A stretch of 64,000 nucleotides of DNA from SZUA-318 sp964412015 (lineage in GTDB: Bacteria > Gemmatimonadota > Gemmatimonadetes > Longimicrobiales > Gaopeijiaceae): positions 162,862-226,861 of the forward strand of contig CAYPMO010000002.1 in assembly GCA_964412015.1 (NCBI GenBank), written 5' to 3'. A model generated the notes under the pieces. The model did no database searches. It saw nothing but the letters and a program-made list of their open reading frames with translations, and had not been told where the DNA came from. The number at the start of each line of letters is the position of its first letter. The stretch's first letter is position 1. The position numbers and the translations under genes are program-made. Of this stretch, positions 1 through 9,169 are shown piece after piece.

Positions 1-119
1 CTTGACCCTGCTTCGCTCTTTGCCCTACCTTGAGCTTGGCGCGTGTCGCCTGAGTAAAAACGTACCTGGAGCTGGTAAACGATCATTCGATACGGCACAG
101 CGACTGTGCGGAGGGCCTG

Positions 120-563
120 GTGAGGCGCGTCTTGGGCGTCTTGTCCGTCCTCCTCCTCGTGCTCGGCGCAGCCCAAGGCCTCTGGGCCCAGCAGACGGGC
201 GGGGCGCGGCCCGGGCAGGCGGGCGGGTTCCAACTCGAACAGAACTACCCGAATCCGTTCAACCCCGAGACCAAGATCCCCTTCGTTCTCACGGAGGAGC
301 TCTTCGACGACGGGCGCCCGGCCGTCGTGTCCGTCAGGATCTTCAACCTGCTCCAGCAGATCGTCGCCGTCCCCGTGGCGTTGGGACATCCGTCGGGTGA
401 AGGCGTGCAGCTCCAGCAACTCGAGTACTTCCAGCCCGGACGCTACGAGGCGTTCTGGGACGGAACCGATCTCTCGGGCCGCCAGGTGGCATCGGGGATC
501 TACTTTATGCAGCTCACCGTGAACGGGGTGAGCAAGACGCGGAAGATGTACGTCCTGAAGTAG
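120..563 (+). CDS. Secreted protein with FlgD-like/T9SS-type C-terminal domain
   Basis: A 147-residue protein starting at GTG behind a GGAGG (110-114). Residues 1-24 form a signal peptide (hydrophobic LGVLSVLLLVLGAAQG, then AQQ). The motif NYPNPFNPETKIPF near residue 41 is the hallmark opening of the FlgD-Ig/type A sorting domain that ends many secreted Bacteroidota and Gemmatimonadota proteins. The tail, with DLSGRQVASGIYFMQL and basic KTRKMYV, is the usual end of that fold. Here it makes up almost the whole mature protein, so this is a stand-alone domain rather than a cargo protein. Export is clear; partner and substrate are unknown. A strong hairpin follows. Confidence 0.75.
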   Translation: MRRVLGVLSVLLLVLGAAQGLWAQQTGGARPGQAGGFQLEQNYPNPFNPETKIPFVLTEELFDDGRPAVVSVRIFNLLQQIVAVPVALGHPSGEGVQLQQLEYFQPGRYEAFWDGTDLSGRQVASGIYFMQLTVNGVSKTRKMYVLK

Positions 564-588
564 CCGACCCACTCGGGTCCAACGATCG

Positions 589-619
589 AGGGGCGCCCCG
601 CCGGTGGCGGAGCGCCCCT
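589..619. terminator. Hairpin terminator between convergent genes
   Basis: Arms AGGGGCGC-C-CCGCC and GGCGG-A-GCGCCCCT with loop GGT form a 13 bp stem with one C/A mismatch. It lies between the stop of the FlgD-like gene and the stop of ptsN on the other strand, so it can serve both. No T tract is present, as is common in GC-rich genomes. Confidence 0.6.
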
Positions 620-644
620 GTTCGCTTCGGCCCGTTGCCGTCCG

Positions 645-1097
645 TCAGGGAGCTTTCTCGTCCAGCAGCGCGAGGAACTCCTCGGGCGTCTTGAGCTCCA
701 GGAGACGCTCGGGGACATCCGGGTCCTTGGCGAATTGGGCGATCTTGCCGAGGACGGGGAGATACTGGTTGGACACCTCGAGCGGAGGAGCCACGATCAG
801 GAAAAAGTTGTAGACGGTGCCACCGTCGATCGCGTTGAAGTCGGTGCCGGTCGGCTTCCGCCCGTACGCGAGGCGAAGTCGATTCACGACCAGAGACCGG
901 CAATGGGGAATCGCGATGCCCTTGCCGATGCCGGTGGATCCGAGATTCTCCCTGCGCTTCAGGGTCTTGAAGAGGATGGCCTCGGACTTCTCGTCCAGCT
1001 TCAGGAGTGCGACCAGCTCCCTGAGCAGGTCGTCCTTCGAGTCGGACTTCAGGTCGAGCTCCACGACATCCGCCGTGAAGAGTTCCTTAAGCCGCAT
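645..1097 (-). CDS. ptsN: PTS IIA-like nitrogen-regulatory protein (PtsN family)
   Basis: A 150-residue single-domain EIIA of the fructose/mannitol family. The phosphoacceptor histidine is His65 in GIGKGIAIPHCRS, the canonical context for EIIA-Ntr. The start ATG is preceded by GGAGG (about 1103-1107), and the protein then begins MRLKEL, as family members do; in-frame codons further upstream give no family sequence. EIIA-Ntr proteins take phosphate from NPr and regulate transport and stress functions by protein contacts; no sugar-specific EIIB/C partner is present here. It is divergent from dusB across a 126 bp region that contains an inverted repeat GGTGT-N6-ACACC (1145-1160). Confidence 0.88.
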   Translation of the reverse strand: MRLKELFTADVVELDLKSDSKDDLLRELVALLKLDEKSEAILFKTLKRRENLGSTGIGKGIAIPHCRSLVVNRLRLAYGRKPTGTDFNAIDGGTVYNFFLIVAPPLEVSNQYLPVLGKIAQFAKDPDVPERLLELKTPEEFLALLDEKAP

Positions 1098-1223
1098 GTA
1101 TCGCCTCCGGGCAATCCGGTGTTGGTCTCGACTGCGTTCGTCGAGGTGTATGTTAACACCGCGGTGGGCCGGGGCAACAACCCGTGCCTTCACCCTCCGG
1201 AGCTCCCTCCGTAGCTTGGGTTC

Positions 1224-2219
1224 ATGACGGACTTTCTCTCGCTGCTGACCGGGGGAACTACCCCCCTGTATCTCGCTCCCCAAGCGGGAGTGAGCGAGTC
1301 GCCGTTCCGTCGCCTCTGTCGACGGTACGGGGCCGATGTCGTGGTCAGCGAGTTCGTCAGCGCGGCGGGCATCGTCAAGGGATCGGTCCGCTCCCGGAAC
1401 TATCTCCGGTTCGACGAGGCCGAGCGGCCTATCGGCGTCCAGATCTTCGGCGCCGATCCGGCGGAGATGGCCGACGCAGCCGCCTTCGTCGCGGAATCGT
1501 TCGGTCCGGACTTCATCGACATCAACTTCGGATGCCCGGTGAAGAAGATCGTGAAGAAGAACGGCGGTTCCGGCTGTCTGCGGGACCTGGACCTGGTCGA
1601 GCGCATCATCCGGGCCGTCGGCGCCGCAACGGACCTTCCGACGACCGTAAAGATCAGGAGCGGCTTCGACGAACGGACCCGTGACCCGGTGGGCATCGCG
1701 CTGCGCTGTCAGGAGGCCGGGGCCCGCGCGCTGTGCTTGCACCCACGGACACGCGCGGACATGTACGGCGGCGTGGCCCGGTGGAGTGAGATCCGCGATG
1801 TCGTCGCGGCGCTCGAGATCCCCGTCATCGGAAACGGAGATGTACGAAACGGCCTGGACGCACGCCGGATGCGGGACGAGACCGGGTGCGCCGCTATCAT
1901 GATCGCCCGGGGGTCGCACGGGGACCCCTGGATCTTCACCCAGGCCCGGGCCGCTCTCGACGGCGAGCCGATTCCTCCGCCGCCGGACGTCGAGGAGCGT
2001 TTCCGGATCTGTCTGGAACATGCCCGCAACGCGATCGCGTTCGAGCGGGACGCCCGCCGGGCCATGATCGACTTCCGGAAGCACTTGGGGTGGTATACGA
2101 AGGGACTGCCCGAAGGACGCACACTCCGGACCGAACTCTTCCAGGCTACCCGCCTGGAGGATGTGGAGGCCCTCCTGGAGGGGTATCTGGCCGGGCGCGA
2201 GATGACGAGTCCCGCCTGA
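1224..2219 (+). CDS. dusB: tRNA-dihydrouridine synthase
   Basis: A 331-residue TIM-barrel flavoenzyme that reduces uridine to dihydrouridine in tRNA D-loops with FMN and NADPH. Diagnostic pieces in order: substrate/FMN start LYLAPQAGVSESPFRRL, QIFGADP at 73-79, DINFGCPVKK with catalytic Cys104, KIRSGFD, LHPRTRADMYGG, IPVIGNGDV, and IARGSHGDPWIF. The GCPVKK form and RKHLGWYTKGLP near the C-terminus fit the DusB subfamily. Length is normal. The gene stands alone, with ssrA 175 bp downstream on the same strand. The exact Dus subtype is inferred. Confidence 0.92.
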   Translation: MTDFLSLLTGGTTPLYLAPQAGVSESPFRRLCRRYGADVVVSEFVSAAGIVKGSVRSRNYLRFDEAERPIGVQIFGADPAEMADAAAFVAESFGPDFIDINFGCPVKKIVKKNGGSGCLRDLDLVERIIRAVGAATDLPTTVKIRSGFDERTRDPVGIALRCQEAGARALCLHPRTRADMYGGVARWSEIRDVVAALEIPVIGNGDVRNGLDARRMRDETGCAAIMIARGSHGDPWIFTQARAALDGEPIPPPPDVEERFRICLEHARNAIAFERDARRAMIDFRKHLGWYTKGLPEGRTLRTELFQATRLEDVEALLEGYLAGREMTSPA

Positions 2220-2393
2220 GGCCGCGCACCACCGCCATCCGCGTTCGCCCTCCGCACCGCCATCCGCCCTTGCCCTCCGGAACGGGCGGCGGCGACCCAG
2301 GCAGGGCGGATGGCAGGGCAGGGGTCGCCGTGGACCGCGGACCCCCGTCACGGGTATTGTTGGAGGACCGCTGTTTGAACGATCCACCTCACC

Positions 2394-2744
2394 GGGGGCG
2401 TCGCGGCTTCGACGTGTTTGGTGAACGTGGAGGAGCGTGCCGAGGCCCCGAACCCTCGTAAATCCTCGGGAACTTCGATAGCTGCCAATTCTGATCTGGC
2501 GCTGGCCGCGTAAGTCTCTTACGGGCCCGTTTCTGGAGTTGCCCGCCTGAGGCGGCCTCAGAGGCGTCGACAAGTCAGGCTGGCCCCCCGGCGGCGCCGC
2601 CGGGTCGGGGGGCGAGATTCACGGCGGCTGGCCGAGGACCCGGTTGATCACTGGCCGACCGAGGCGAGACCAAACAGGGATCTACGCACGTAGCGCCTCC
2701 GCCGGACCCACTCGCGGACGCGGGTTCGACTCCCGCCGCCTCCA
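2394..2744 (+). ncRNA. ssrA: tmRNA (transfer-messenger RNA)
   Basis: A single-piece tmRNA of 351 nt. The 5' end GGGGGCG (2394-2400) pairs with CGCCTCC before the final A (2744), one G-U pair included. The conserved CGGCTTCGACG follows the 5' end, and a T-arm GCGGG-TTCGACT-CCCGC precedes the 3' acceptor strand. The resume context ATAGCT-GCC opens the tag reading frame at 2484, giving ANSDLALAA and stop TAA at 2511-2513; the LAA end is the classic protease degron. CCA is not encoded. With SmpB it rescues stalled ribosomes. The last 13 bases (2732-2744) recur at 2941-2953 and 11893-11905, marking this gene as the integration site of the adjacent island. Confidence 0.95.
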
Positions 2745-2953
2745 TGCCCTCACGACCTCAGGGTCGTGGGGGCATTTCGTTGTCGGGCATGGAGGGCGCG
2801 GGAGGAGAACCCGCGGCGGACTCGGCGAAGCCGAGGACGCCAACGCGGGTGCGAGCCGAGGAGCCCACCCGTCCTCGTCAGATCGACCTGCCTACCGACG
2901 AGACGGGCGAGGATCGGCCGCAGGCCGACCGCAGCCCACTCCCGCCGCCTCCA
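2741..2953 (+). repeat. 213 bp direct repeat, left copy (tmRNA end plus terminator)
   Basis: This segment is repeated at 11693-11905 with one visible difference (G at 2762, C at 11714). It begins in the last bases of ssrA, includes the terminator hairpin, and ends with another copy of the tmRNA 3' core CCCGCCGCCTCCA (2941-2953). It also encodes the last ~68 codons of the serine recombinase on the other strand. The arrangement fits an attachment site plus a small unit gained by repeated insertion at the same tmRNA target. Confidence 0.85.
2746..2773 (+). terminator. tmRNA terminator hairpin
   Basis: A 12 bp stem: GCCCTCACGACC (2746-2757) pairs with GGTCGTGGGGGC (2762-2773) around a TCAG loop, starting one base after the mature tmRNA end; it contains one T-G pair. 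A second hairpin, CGCGGG-N7-CCCGCG, follows around 2798-2816. The same hairpin is repeated at 11698-11725 and 11907-11934, so the terminator was duplicated with the attachment region. Confidence 0.7.
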
Positions 2954-4606
2954 CTGTCGCAATGAACTCGAACCGCCGTCCGGGGCTTCGGCTCCGGGCG
3001 GCGTTTCGCATAGGGCCATGCAGTCCACCGCGGTCCGGGCCAGGTAGTACGGTCGGCCGATGTCGCCGGTGATCGGCTCCAGGCTGATCGGGCCCAGCAG
3101 GGTCCTCAGAAGCAGGGCGGACTGCTCGGTCCGCCGATCCAGGACCTCCTGAAGGCGGCTGAGGCGCTCCTCGACCCACTCGAGGGGCGGAACCTGGAAC
3201 ACCTTCGCCCGACTGCGCCGGAGCCCCTCCAGCTCCTCCCTGAGCGCCTCCACCCTGCGCTCTGTCTCAAGGAGCGCCTTCGCGAGGGCCTGGCTGCCAC
3301 GGCCTTCCCCGATGAAGTCCACGAAGTTCGCGAGGCGCCGCTCCTCCGATACCAACTCGGCCTCCTTCACGCGAAGCGTCTCCGGAAGGTGCTCGGAGAG
3401 CCTGGCCACTTCGGCGCCCACCCGCTCGAGGACGTAGCGCACCTGGGCCGGCCGGCCGACCTGCTCCATCACCGCCCCGACGATGATCCGCTCGGCCAGC
3501 TTCCGCCGGACGAGGACCCGGTTGTCGCAGGCTCCCTTGGCCGCGCCCAGGCAGCCATAGTAGCCACCGGCCTTCCCGCTCACCTGGGCGATCGAGGCGC
3601 CGCACCGGCCGCACCGCATGGCGCCCGAGAGCAGGTGCGTCGGGAAGTGCCGCTGCTGCCCCTTCTGGTCACGCGAGAACCCGCGTCGCCCCTTGCCACC
3701 CGGCCAGGCCGTGCCGACTTCCTTCCGCCGCGCTCGAACCCGCTCCCACAACTCCCCCGGGACGATCCTCAGCTCGTCGTCTTCGCGGATGATCCACTCG
3801 GACTCCGGCTTCGGGAACCTGCGCCTCTTGCCGGTCCTGGGGTCTCGGCGCGTCGCGGTCCTGTTCCACGCCCATCGCCCGACGTACTTCTCGTTGTCGA
3901 GGATCCGGCTCACCGTGGCCGCAGACCATCCCTTGGCCGAGCGACAGCGGCCCGGGATGCCCTCCTCGTTGAGTGTTCGGACGATGTGGGAAACGGCAAG
4001 TCCGTCGGCGTATGCAGTGAACACCCGGAGCACGACGCCCGCCTCCCGCGGCTCGATTTCCATCCGGTAGCCGTCGGGCCTCGGCCGCCCCTTCTTGTCC
4101 ATCCGGATCGTGCCCACGGGCACGGAGCGGTAGCCGAAGGTCCGCTCGCCCACGGAGAAGCCCCGTTCCTTCTGGCCGATCTGGCCGCGTAGCGTCTTCT
4201 TCCTCAGATCCTGGAGCTGGAGCTCGTTGAAGATGCCGCGGATCTGGATTCCGAGCGTGGCCTCCTCGTCGTCGCTGTCGAGGCCGTCGGCCACTGATAC
4301 GACACGCACCCCCTCGAAGTGGAGCTCGGCGATGACGGAGAGCATGAGGTAGTTGTCGCGCGCGAGTCGAGAGAGGTCGTCGACGAGCACGATCTCGAAG
4401 TGGCCCTGCTGGCCCGCGGCGACCATGGCGGAGAGCCCGAGCCGGTCGCGGCGGGCGCCGGACTGGGCCTGGTCCGAATAGATGTGGTCGTCGAGGACCG
4501 CGAACCCACGTTGGGCGGCCAGCCGCCGGCATGCCGCGATCTGATCCTCGATGCTCTCGGGGCGTTGGTTCTCGGAGCTGTATCGGGCGTAGATGGCGGC
4601 GCGCAT
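2750..4606 (-). CDS. Large serine site-specific recombinase
   Basis: A 618-residue large serine recombinase. The N-terminal resolvase domain opens MRAAIYARYSSENQ with nucleophile Ser10, followed by VDDLSRLARD and the GIQIRGIFNE helix; then comes the recombinase domain (GYRMEIEPREAGVV, CRSAKGWSAATVSRIL), a zinc ribbon (CGRCG near residue 331 to GACDNR near 360) and a coiled-coil region rich in Arg/Glu. The start is the ATG two bases after the stop of the upstream small ORF (TGACATG), so the two are coupled. The last ~68 residues are read from the 213 bp repeat and probably do not belong to the original protein. It very likely integrated this island into ssrA. A fragment of a close relative lies at 19.7-20.0 kb. 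Confidence 0.9.
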   Translation of the reverse strand: MRAAIYARYSSENQRPESIEDQIAACRRLAAQRGFAVLDDHIYSDQAQSGARRDRLGLSAMVAAGQQGHFEIVLVDDLSRLARDNYLMLSVIAELHFEGVRVVSVADGLDSDDEEATLGIQIRGIFNELQLQDLRKKTLRGQIGQKERGFSVGERTFGYRSVPVGTIRMDKKGRPRPDGYRMEIEPREAGVVLRVFTAYADGLAVSHIVRTLNEEGIPGRCRSAKGWSAATVSRILDNEKYVGRWAWNRTATRRDPRTGKRRRFPKPESEWIIREDDELRIVPGELWERVRARRKEVGTAWPGGKGRRGFSRDQKGQQRHFPTHLLSGAMRCGRCGASIAQVSGKAGGYYGCLGAAKGACDNRVLVRRKLAERIIVGAVMEQVGRPAQVRYVLERVGAEVARLSEHLPETLRVKEAELVSEERRLANFVDFIGEGRGSQALAKALLETERRVEALREELEGLRRSRAKVFQVPPLEWVEERLSRLQEVLDRRTEQSALLLRTLLGPISLEPITGDIGRPYYLARTAVDCMALCETPPGAEAPDGGSSSLRQWRRREWAAVGLRPILARLVGRQVDLTRTGGLLGSHPRWRPRLRRVRRGFSSRALHARQRNAPTTLRS

Positions 4607-4607
4607 G

Positions 4608-4811
4608 TCAGGCTGCCTGACTCTGAGGGTCCTCGTGACCAGCGCCCTCATCGTCGGCCGCGGCCTTCATGAGCCTCACGTACTCGCGGGCGAGCTCGTC
4701 GGCAATGTGATCCAGCAGAGCCGTCAGAGCGGGATCAGAGTCAGGCATCCAAGCGAGCTCGGGCCCAGACGAAGGTTGAGGTGGGGGTGCCTCGGGCGCT
4801 GGGGTAGACAC
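4608..4811 (-). CDS. Small hypothetical protein upstream of the serine recombinase
   Basis: A 67-residue acidic protein starting at GTG, with a Pro-rich head and a helical section DPALTALLDHIADELAREYVRLMKAA. I do not recognise a family. It ends two bases before the recombinase ATG, which implies translational coupling. The GTG lies only 5 bases after the -10 box of a good sigma70-type promoter, so a transcript would be leaderless or nearly so. A recombination directionality factor or recombinase-associated regulator is a guess from position. A later in-frame ATG (MPDSD) is an alternative start. Confidence 0.5.
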   Translation of the reverse strand: MSTPAPEAPPPQPSSGPELAWMPDSDPALTALLDHIADELAREYVRLMKAAADDEGAGHEDPQSQAA

Positions 4812-4816
4812 GCATA

Positions 4817-4845
4817 ATGATAGTCAGTGACTATCCTTATGTCAA
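4817..4845 (-). promoter_or_regulatory. Recombinase promoter with embedded palindromic operator
   Basis: On the minus strand TTGACA (4845-4840), a spacer of exactly 17 bases and TATCAT (4822-4817) form a near-consensus sigma70-type promoter reading toward the small ORF and recombinase. A perfect inverted repeat GATAGTCA-G-TGACTATC (4819-4835) fills the spacer and overlaps the -10 box, the classic place for a repressor operator. The region is AT-rich against its surroundings. No repressor that binds it is identified here. Confidence 0.75.
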
Positions 4846-5041
4846 GGAGGGGATAGGGAATTGTGGAACGCGACTGGGGACGAGTGCTTCGAGAGGCTGC
4901 CGTAACCCAGCCGTGATCTACGAACGGTAGGGCGCTCCTGCTTGCCGTACCCGTCGTCGAAGCCTAAGGTGTCCGCGGAGTCCCGCTCGGCGCGTGGCGG
5001 GCGGGTTCTCCGTGCAGATCTTCTCTGAGGAGGAGGTCCGA

Positions 5042-6403
5042 GTGGACGCGTCGCGCGCCCTCCGCACGCTCAGGAATCGCTTGCTGACCTCCTCCGCTCT
5101 CGGTCTGGCGCTCGCCGCCAACGGCTGCAAGGAGGCCGTCACCGATCCGGTCGTCCGACCCGATTCGCTGCCGGCGTCGGTGGAGATGCTCCCCTCCGAG
5201 CGCCCCCTGTTCTTCATCGGCATGAGCTACAGAATAGGCGCCCGGACGGTCGCAGCCGACGGGACCTGGCTAAAGGGCGCGAGATTAAACCCGCAGCTCT
5301 TCAGGTGGTCATCCGACGCCCCGAACATCGTGACGGTTGACAGCCTCGGGGTGGTCACGGCGGTGAGCGAGGGCGCGGCCAGGGTTTCCGCCACGAGCGG
5401 TGGAGCCACGGGCACGGCCACCGTGACCGTGCGCGACGCGATTCTGCGGGCTTGGTCCTATCCTCTCGGCGCCACGCCCGGATGGGGTATTACGATCGGG
5501 GACGACGGGACGATCTACGTGCCGGCGCGGCATTCGCTTGAGGCGGTGGCTCCGGGTGGAGAGCGCCGCTGGAGTTTCCCCACGGATGGCGTCAGCTTCG
5601 CACCCGCGATCGCACCCGACGGGACCGTCTACTTCGGGACGTCGGCCGCCTTCATGGCCGTTGACCGGTCTGGCGTTGTCCGGTGGATTCTCCCCAACTC
5701 CGGTAAGGGAGTCAGCACGTCTCCAGCCATCGGATCGGACGGCACCGTGTACGTGGCCAGTGAAGACAGCATCTTGCACGCGGTTGACCCCGCCGGGCAG
5801 AACAGGTGGGAATTCAAGGCGGGAGGTCGGTTATCGGCGCCCGTCGTCACGCGGGACGGCACGATTCTCATCGGGGCCGACGACGGATACCTGTACGCGG
5901 TTGGCCCGGATGGCAAGGAGCGATGGGTCTATAGGACCGGCGGTGCCCTCCAGTCCACCCCGACGATCGGTGCCGACGGGACGATCTATTTCGGATCAGA
6001 GGATCAGCATCTGTATGCGTTGAGTCCGGGGGGGAACCTCAGATGGAGCTTGCCGTTGCCGCTGGCCAGGGCGTATTCCTCACCGGCGCTCGGCTCCGAC
6101 GGTACGGTCTACATCGGAGGGCAGGGGCTGCACGCGGTCGACGCGAGTGGCCGGCTGCGTTGGAGCTACCCCGGCCCCAACCCCCGGTCGGGTACATATT
6201 TGTTCATGACGCCCGTCGTTGCGGCAGATGGATCCATCTACGTGGGTGGCGGTAGCCTGTTTGCGCTCGCGCCCGACGGCACCCTGAAGTGGGAGTACCC
6301 AACCAGACTCCCGACGACCAGCCACACGATCGTCGGACGGGACGGGACAGTCCTCGCGACCGGAGACAGCGCACTCTACGCGATTGTCGAACGCGCAAGG
6401 TAG
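5042..6403 (+). CDS. Lipoprotein with BIG2 Ig domain and PQQ/BamB-like propeller
   Basis: A 453-residue lipoprotein. The chosen start is GTG at 5042, since GAGGAGGAGG sits just upstream; a longer frame starting at 4994 lacks this. The signal peptide ends in a lipobox ANGC. Residues ~45-135 match a bacterial Ig-like group 2 domain (RWSSDAPNIVTVDSLGVVTAVSEGAARVSATSGG). The rest is a beta-propeller of about eight blades, each with a motif such as DGTIYFGSEDQHLYALSPGG, typical of PQQ-binding-like repeats. No dehydrogenase catalytic residues are evident, so a binding or scaffold role is likely. It ends 2 bases before the TonB receptor start; the pair probably forms an operon within the ssrA island. 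Confidence 0.82.
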   Translation: MDASRALRTLRNRLLTSSALGLALAANGCKEAVTDPVVRPDSLPASVEMLPSERPLFFIGMSYRIGARTVAADGTWLKGARLNPQLFRWSSDAPNIVTVDSLGVVTAVSEGAARVSATSGGATGTATVTVRDAILRAWSYPLGATPGWGITIGDDGTIYVPARHSLEAVAPGGERRWSFPTDGVSFAPAIAPDGTVYFGTSAAFMAVDRSGVVRWILPNSGKGVSTSPAIGSDGTVYVASEDSILHAVDPAGQNRWEFKAGGRLSAPVVTRDGTILIGADDGYLYAVGPDGKERWVYRTGGALQSTPTIGADGTIYFGSEDQHLYALSPGGNLRWSLPLPLARAYSSPALGSDGTVYIGGQGLHAVDASGRLRWSYPGPNPRSGTYLFMTPVVAADGSIYVGGGSLFALAPDGTLKWEYPTRLPTTSHTIVGRDGTVLATGDSALYAIVERAR

Positions 6404-6405
6404 TC

Positions 6406-9148
6406 ATGCGCACGCCTGTTGGCTTCGCGGGCTTGTGCGCCCTCCTGCTGACCGCCACGGGCACGGCGGCACAGGCCCAGACCGGCGCCGTCGTGGGGCG
6501 AGTCACCGACGCGCAGTCGGGTGCGCCCCTCGCGGGAGCTGACGTGGTGGTCGTGGGGCATGGCCGCTCGGCACTGTCACGCTCGGACGGCAGGTACGTC
6601 ATCCAGGGGGTCCCGCAGGGCACCGTCACCGTGCGCGCCGAACGCTTCGGGTATGCCCCGTTCGAGCGTGAGGCGACAGTTCTCACGAGCGACTCGGTCG
6701 TGGTGGACCTGGCGCTCTCGATCCGCCCCTTCGACCTCGACGAGCTGATCGTGACCGGAACGGCCACCGGGGCGGCCCAGGGTGCGAGGCAGCGGGAGAT
6801 CGGCCACACGGTGGCCCGGGTGCAGGTCGAACAGCGGACCGCCTACACGCCTACGCTGTCGGACTTCCTCCAGGGTGCCGCGGTCGGCATCGAGGTCACC
6901 GGCGGCAGCGGCGAGGCCAGCCAGGGCAAACAGATCCGGCTGCGCGGCAATCGGGGCATGGTGCTCAGCAATCAGCCGGTCGTCTACGTCGATGGGATCC
7001 GCATGATGGAGAGCGCCTTCCCGGCGCTGGTGTTCGAGAACTACTACCCGGGCCTTCCAGCGGGTGCGTTCGTCACGCCGAGCCCACTCGACCTGGTGAG
7101 CGTGGGCGACCTCGAGCGCATCGAGGTGGTGAAGGGTCCAGCCGCGTCCACCCTCTTCGGGACCGGATCCGCGAACGGCGTGATCCAGCTCTTCACCCGA
7201 CAGGGCCGGCGGGGCCCGCCGAGCTGGAGCGCCGACATCTCGCAGGGGACGGGCTGGGTGCGCCCCTTCGGCGCGAATGGCGTCGACTACCTCAACGTCG
7301 AGCATTTTCTCCGGGATTCCTGGTGGGGCGGCGGATACGAGGGGGGCGCTGCGTCCCGCCGTGCGTCACGGACGACCCCCGCTGGGAGCACGCCAACGCA
7401 TCGCCTGAGGGCGCGTGCTCGTGGCCGGGCGCGCAAGCGCCTTCGAGGGGCTTCTGCGGGCCTCCATCGCGCAGGACCATAATGTCTTGAGCTCCGGCGA
7501 CCCGAGGGTGATCGCCGGCTTTCTCGACCTTCGGAACGACCAGGCGATCGAACACATCACCTTGGGCCTCACGTCGACGTTCGCACAGAGTTCCAGGCTT
7601 TCCCATCGCTTGACCCTGGGATACGACTACTCCGGGCAAGACCTGAGGAGCCAGGACCCGGTGGGGAACACTCTCTTCCACAAGGGAGGCTTGACGACGC
7701 GCACGTGGGACCGGCGCCTCGGCACGGCGGACTATGTGGCGAGCCGCGTCTTCTGGCCTGCCCGGGCTATCCGCTCGACCTTGTCGCTCGGCGGACAGCT
7801 CGTGTGGGACGACGCCGAGGCCGTCGCCGCTACGACGGACTCGATTGATTTGGGACCGGGAGTGGTGGGACCCCCGCCCGTGAGCAGGCAGACGGGAAGC
7901 ACGACCAACCTCGGCCTTTTCGCGCAGAACGTGCTGGATCTGCGCGACCGCTATTTCCTCACACTCGGGCTGCGCGTGGACCGGCACCGCACCCGCGGAG
8001 GGGCGTTCCTGCGGGCGGATCCCATGATCGGCGGCACGTGGACGGTGAGCGACGAGTCCTTCTGGCCGGCGTCCCTGGGCGTGCTGCGCCTCCGTTCCGC
8101 GTACGGTCGCTCCCGCTCGGCACCGGGGCCCTTGCAGCGGGCGGTCATCTATCGGGCCGTCGAGTTCCAGCCTCCCGACCCCGAAGCGGACCGGCTCATC
8201 AAGCCGGAAGACGTCGCCGAGTTCGAGGTTGGCCTCGACGGCGCGACCCTGGGTGGACGGCTGGCTGTCGGGTTTACCTACTACCACCAGACGACCACGA
8301 ACGCGCTCGTGGCCGTGGAAGATTCGGCCTTTCGGTACGAGCTGCAGAACCTGGGGCGGGTGAGGAACCGGGGCATCGAGCTCGACATCCGCGCGGCCGT
8401 GGTGAACGCCGCCAATTGGGGTGTGGATCTGGGGCTCGGCGTCACCACGAACTACTCGAAGCTGCTGGACCTCGGCGGCGCGCAGCGGCTCCGGCCGATG
8501 AACACCTACCACCTAATGGTGGGGCAACCGGTGCCGGTGAGCTACGGGTCCAAGGTGGCTGATCCCGACGCGGTCAGCGGAAGCTGGACCTACACCGTCG
8601 GGGAGGACGGCAAGCCGGGGCCCGGCCCGCTGGGCCCCCAGCTCCCGACGCACTTCGTGATCCCGTCGCTGTCGCTCAGAATGCCCTTCGGGGTGACCCT
8701 GAGCGCGCGGGGGGAGTACCGGGGCGGAAACATACGCTTTGTGAACCCCGTGGACGTGAACCGGGGCTCCCTCTCCCCGCTCTGCCTGCCCTACTACGTC
8801 AATCCGAGCACGGCGATAGGCGCGACGCTCGAGCTGAGGGCGGACACACCGGACCTCTGGCGGGAGCGCTGCACCCAGGGAGGAGCGCGGGACTACTGGT
8901 ATGACGCCGACTACTTCAAGCTGCGCGAGGTGACCGGCCTCGTCCCGGTCGGCTTCGCGTTCCCCCGCGCGGTCGAGGACGCCACGCTCACCGTCAGCCT
9001 CGCCAACGCGTACCGCTGGTACCGCGAGGTGCCCTGGTGGGACGTCGAGATCCTATCGACCGATGGGGCCAACGCCCCCGGCCTCGGCTCCTCCGCACGC
9101 GTGCCGGCGCCGACGACCGTGACGTTCGCGATGCGGGTGCGGTTCTGA
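6406..9148 (+). pseudogene. SusC/RagA-like TonB-dependent receptor, frameshifted
   Basis: The ATG at 6406 opens a signal peptide (ending AQAQ), a carboxypeptidase-regulatory-like domain (GRVTDAQSGAPLAGADVVV) and the plug domain with the SusC signature region QIRLRGNRGMVLSNQPVVYVDGIRM and LERIEVVKGPAASTLFG. The reading frame then breaks. Up to about 7340 the protein is in one frame, and from about 7430 the beta-barrel (GLTSTFAQSSRLSHRLTLGYDYSG onward, ending MRVRF) is in another. The 90 bases between read sensibly in the third frame (TDDPRWEH), so two small indels are implied, one beside a G6 run at 7341-7346. Summed length (~910 residues) is normal for SusC-like receptors. Sequencing error and true decay cannot be told apart. 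Confidence 0.8.
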
Positions 9149-9169
9149 GGGTGCCCGGCGGGCGCACGG

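Noticed and set aside
2357..2390. Promoter for ssrA
   Set aside because: TTGTTG and GATCCA can be picked at near-normal spacing but the match is too weak to report.
3389..4192. Long plus-strand frames opposite the serine recombinase
   Set aside because: Antisense shadow of a GC-rich gene; no ribosome-binding site and Pro/Arg-rich composition.
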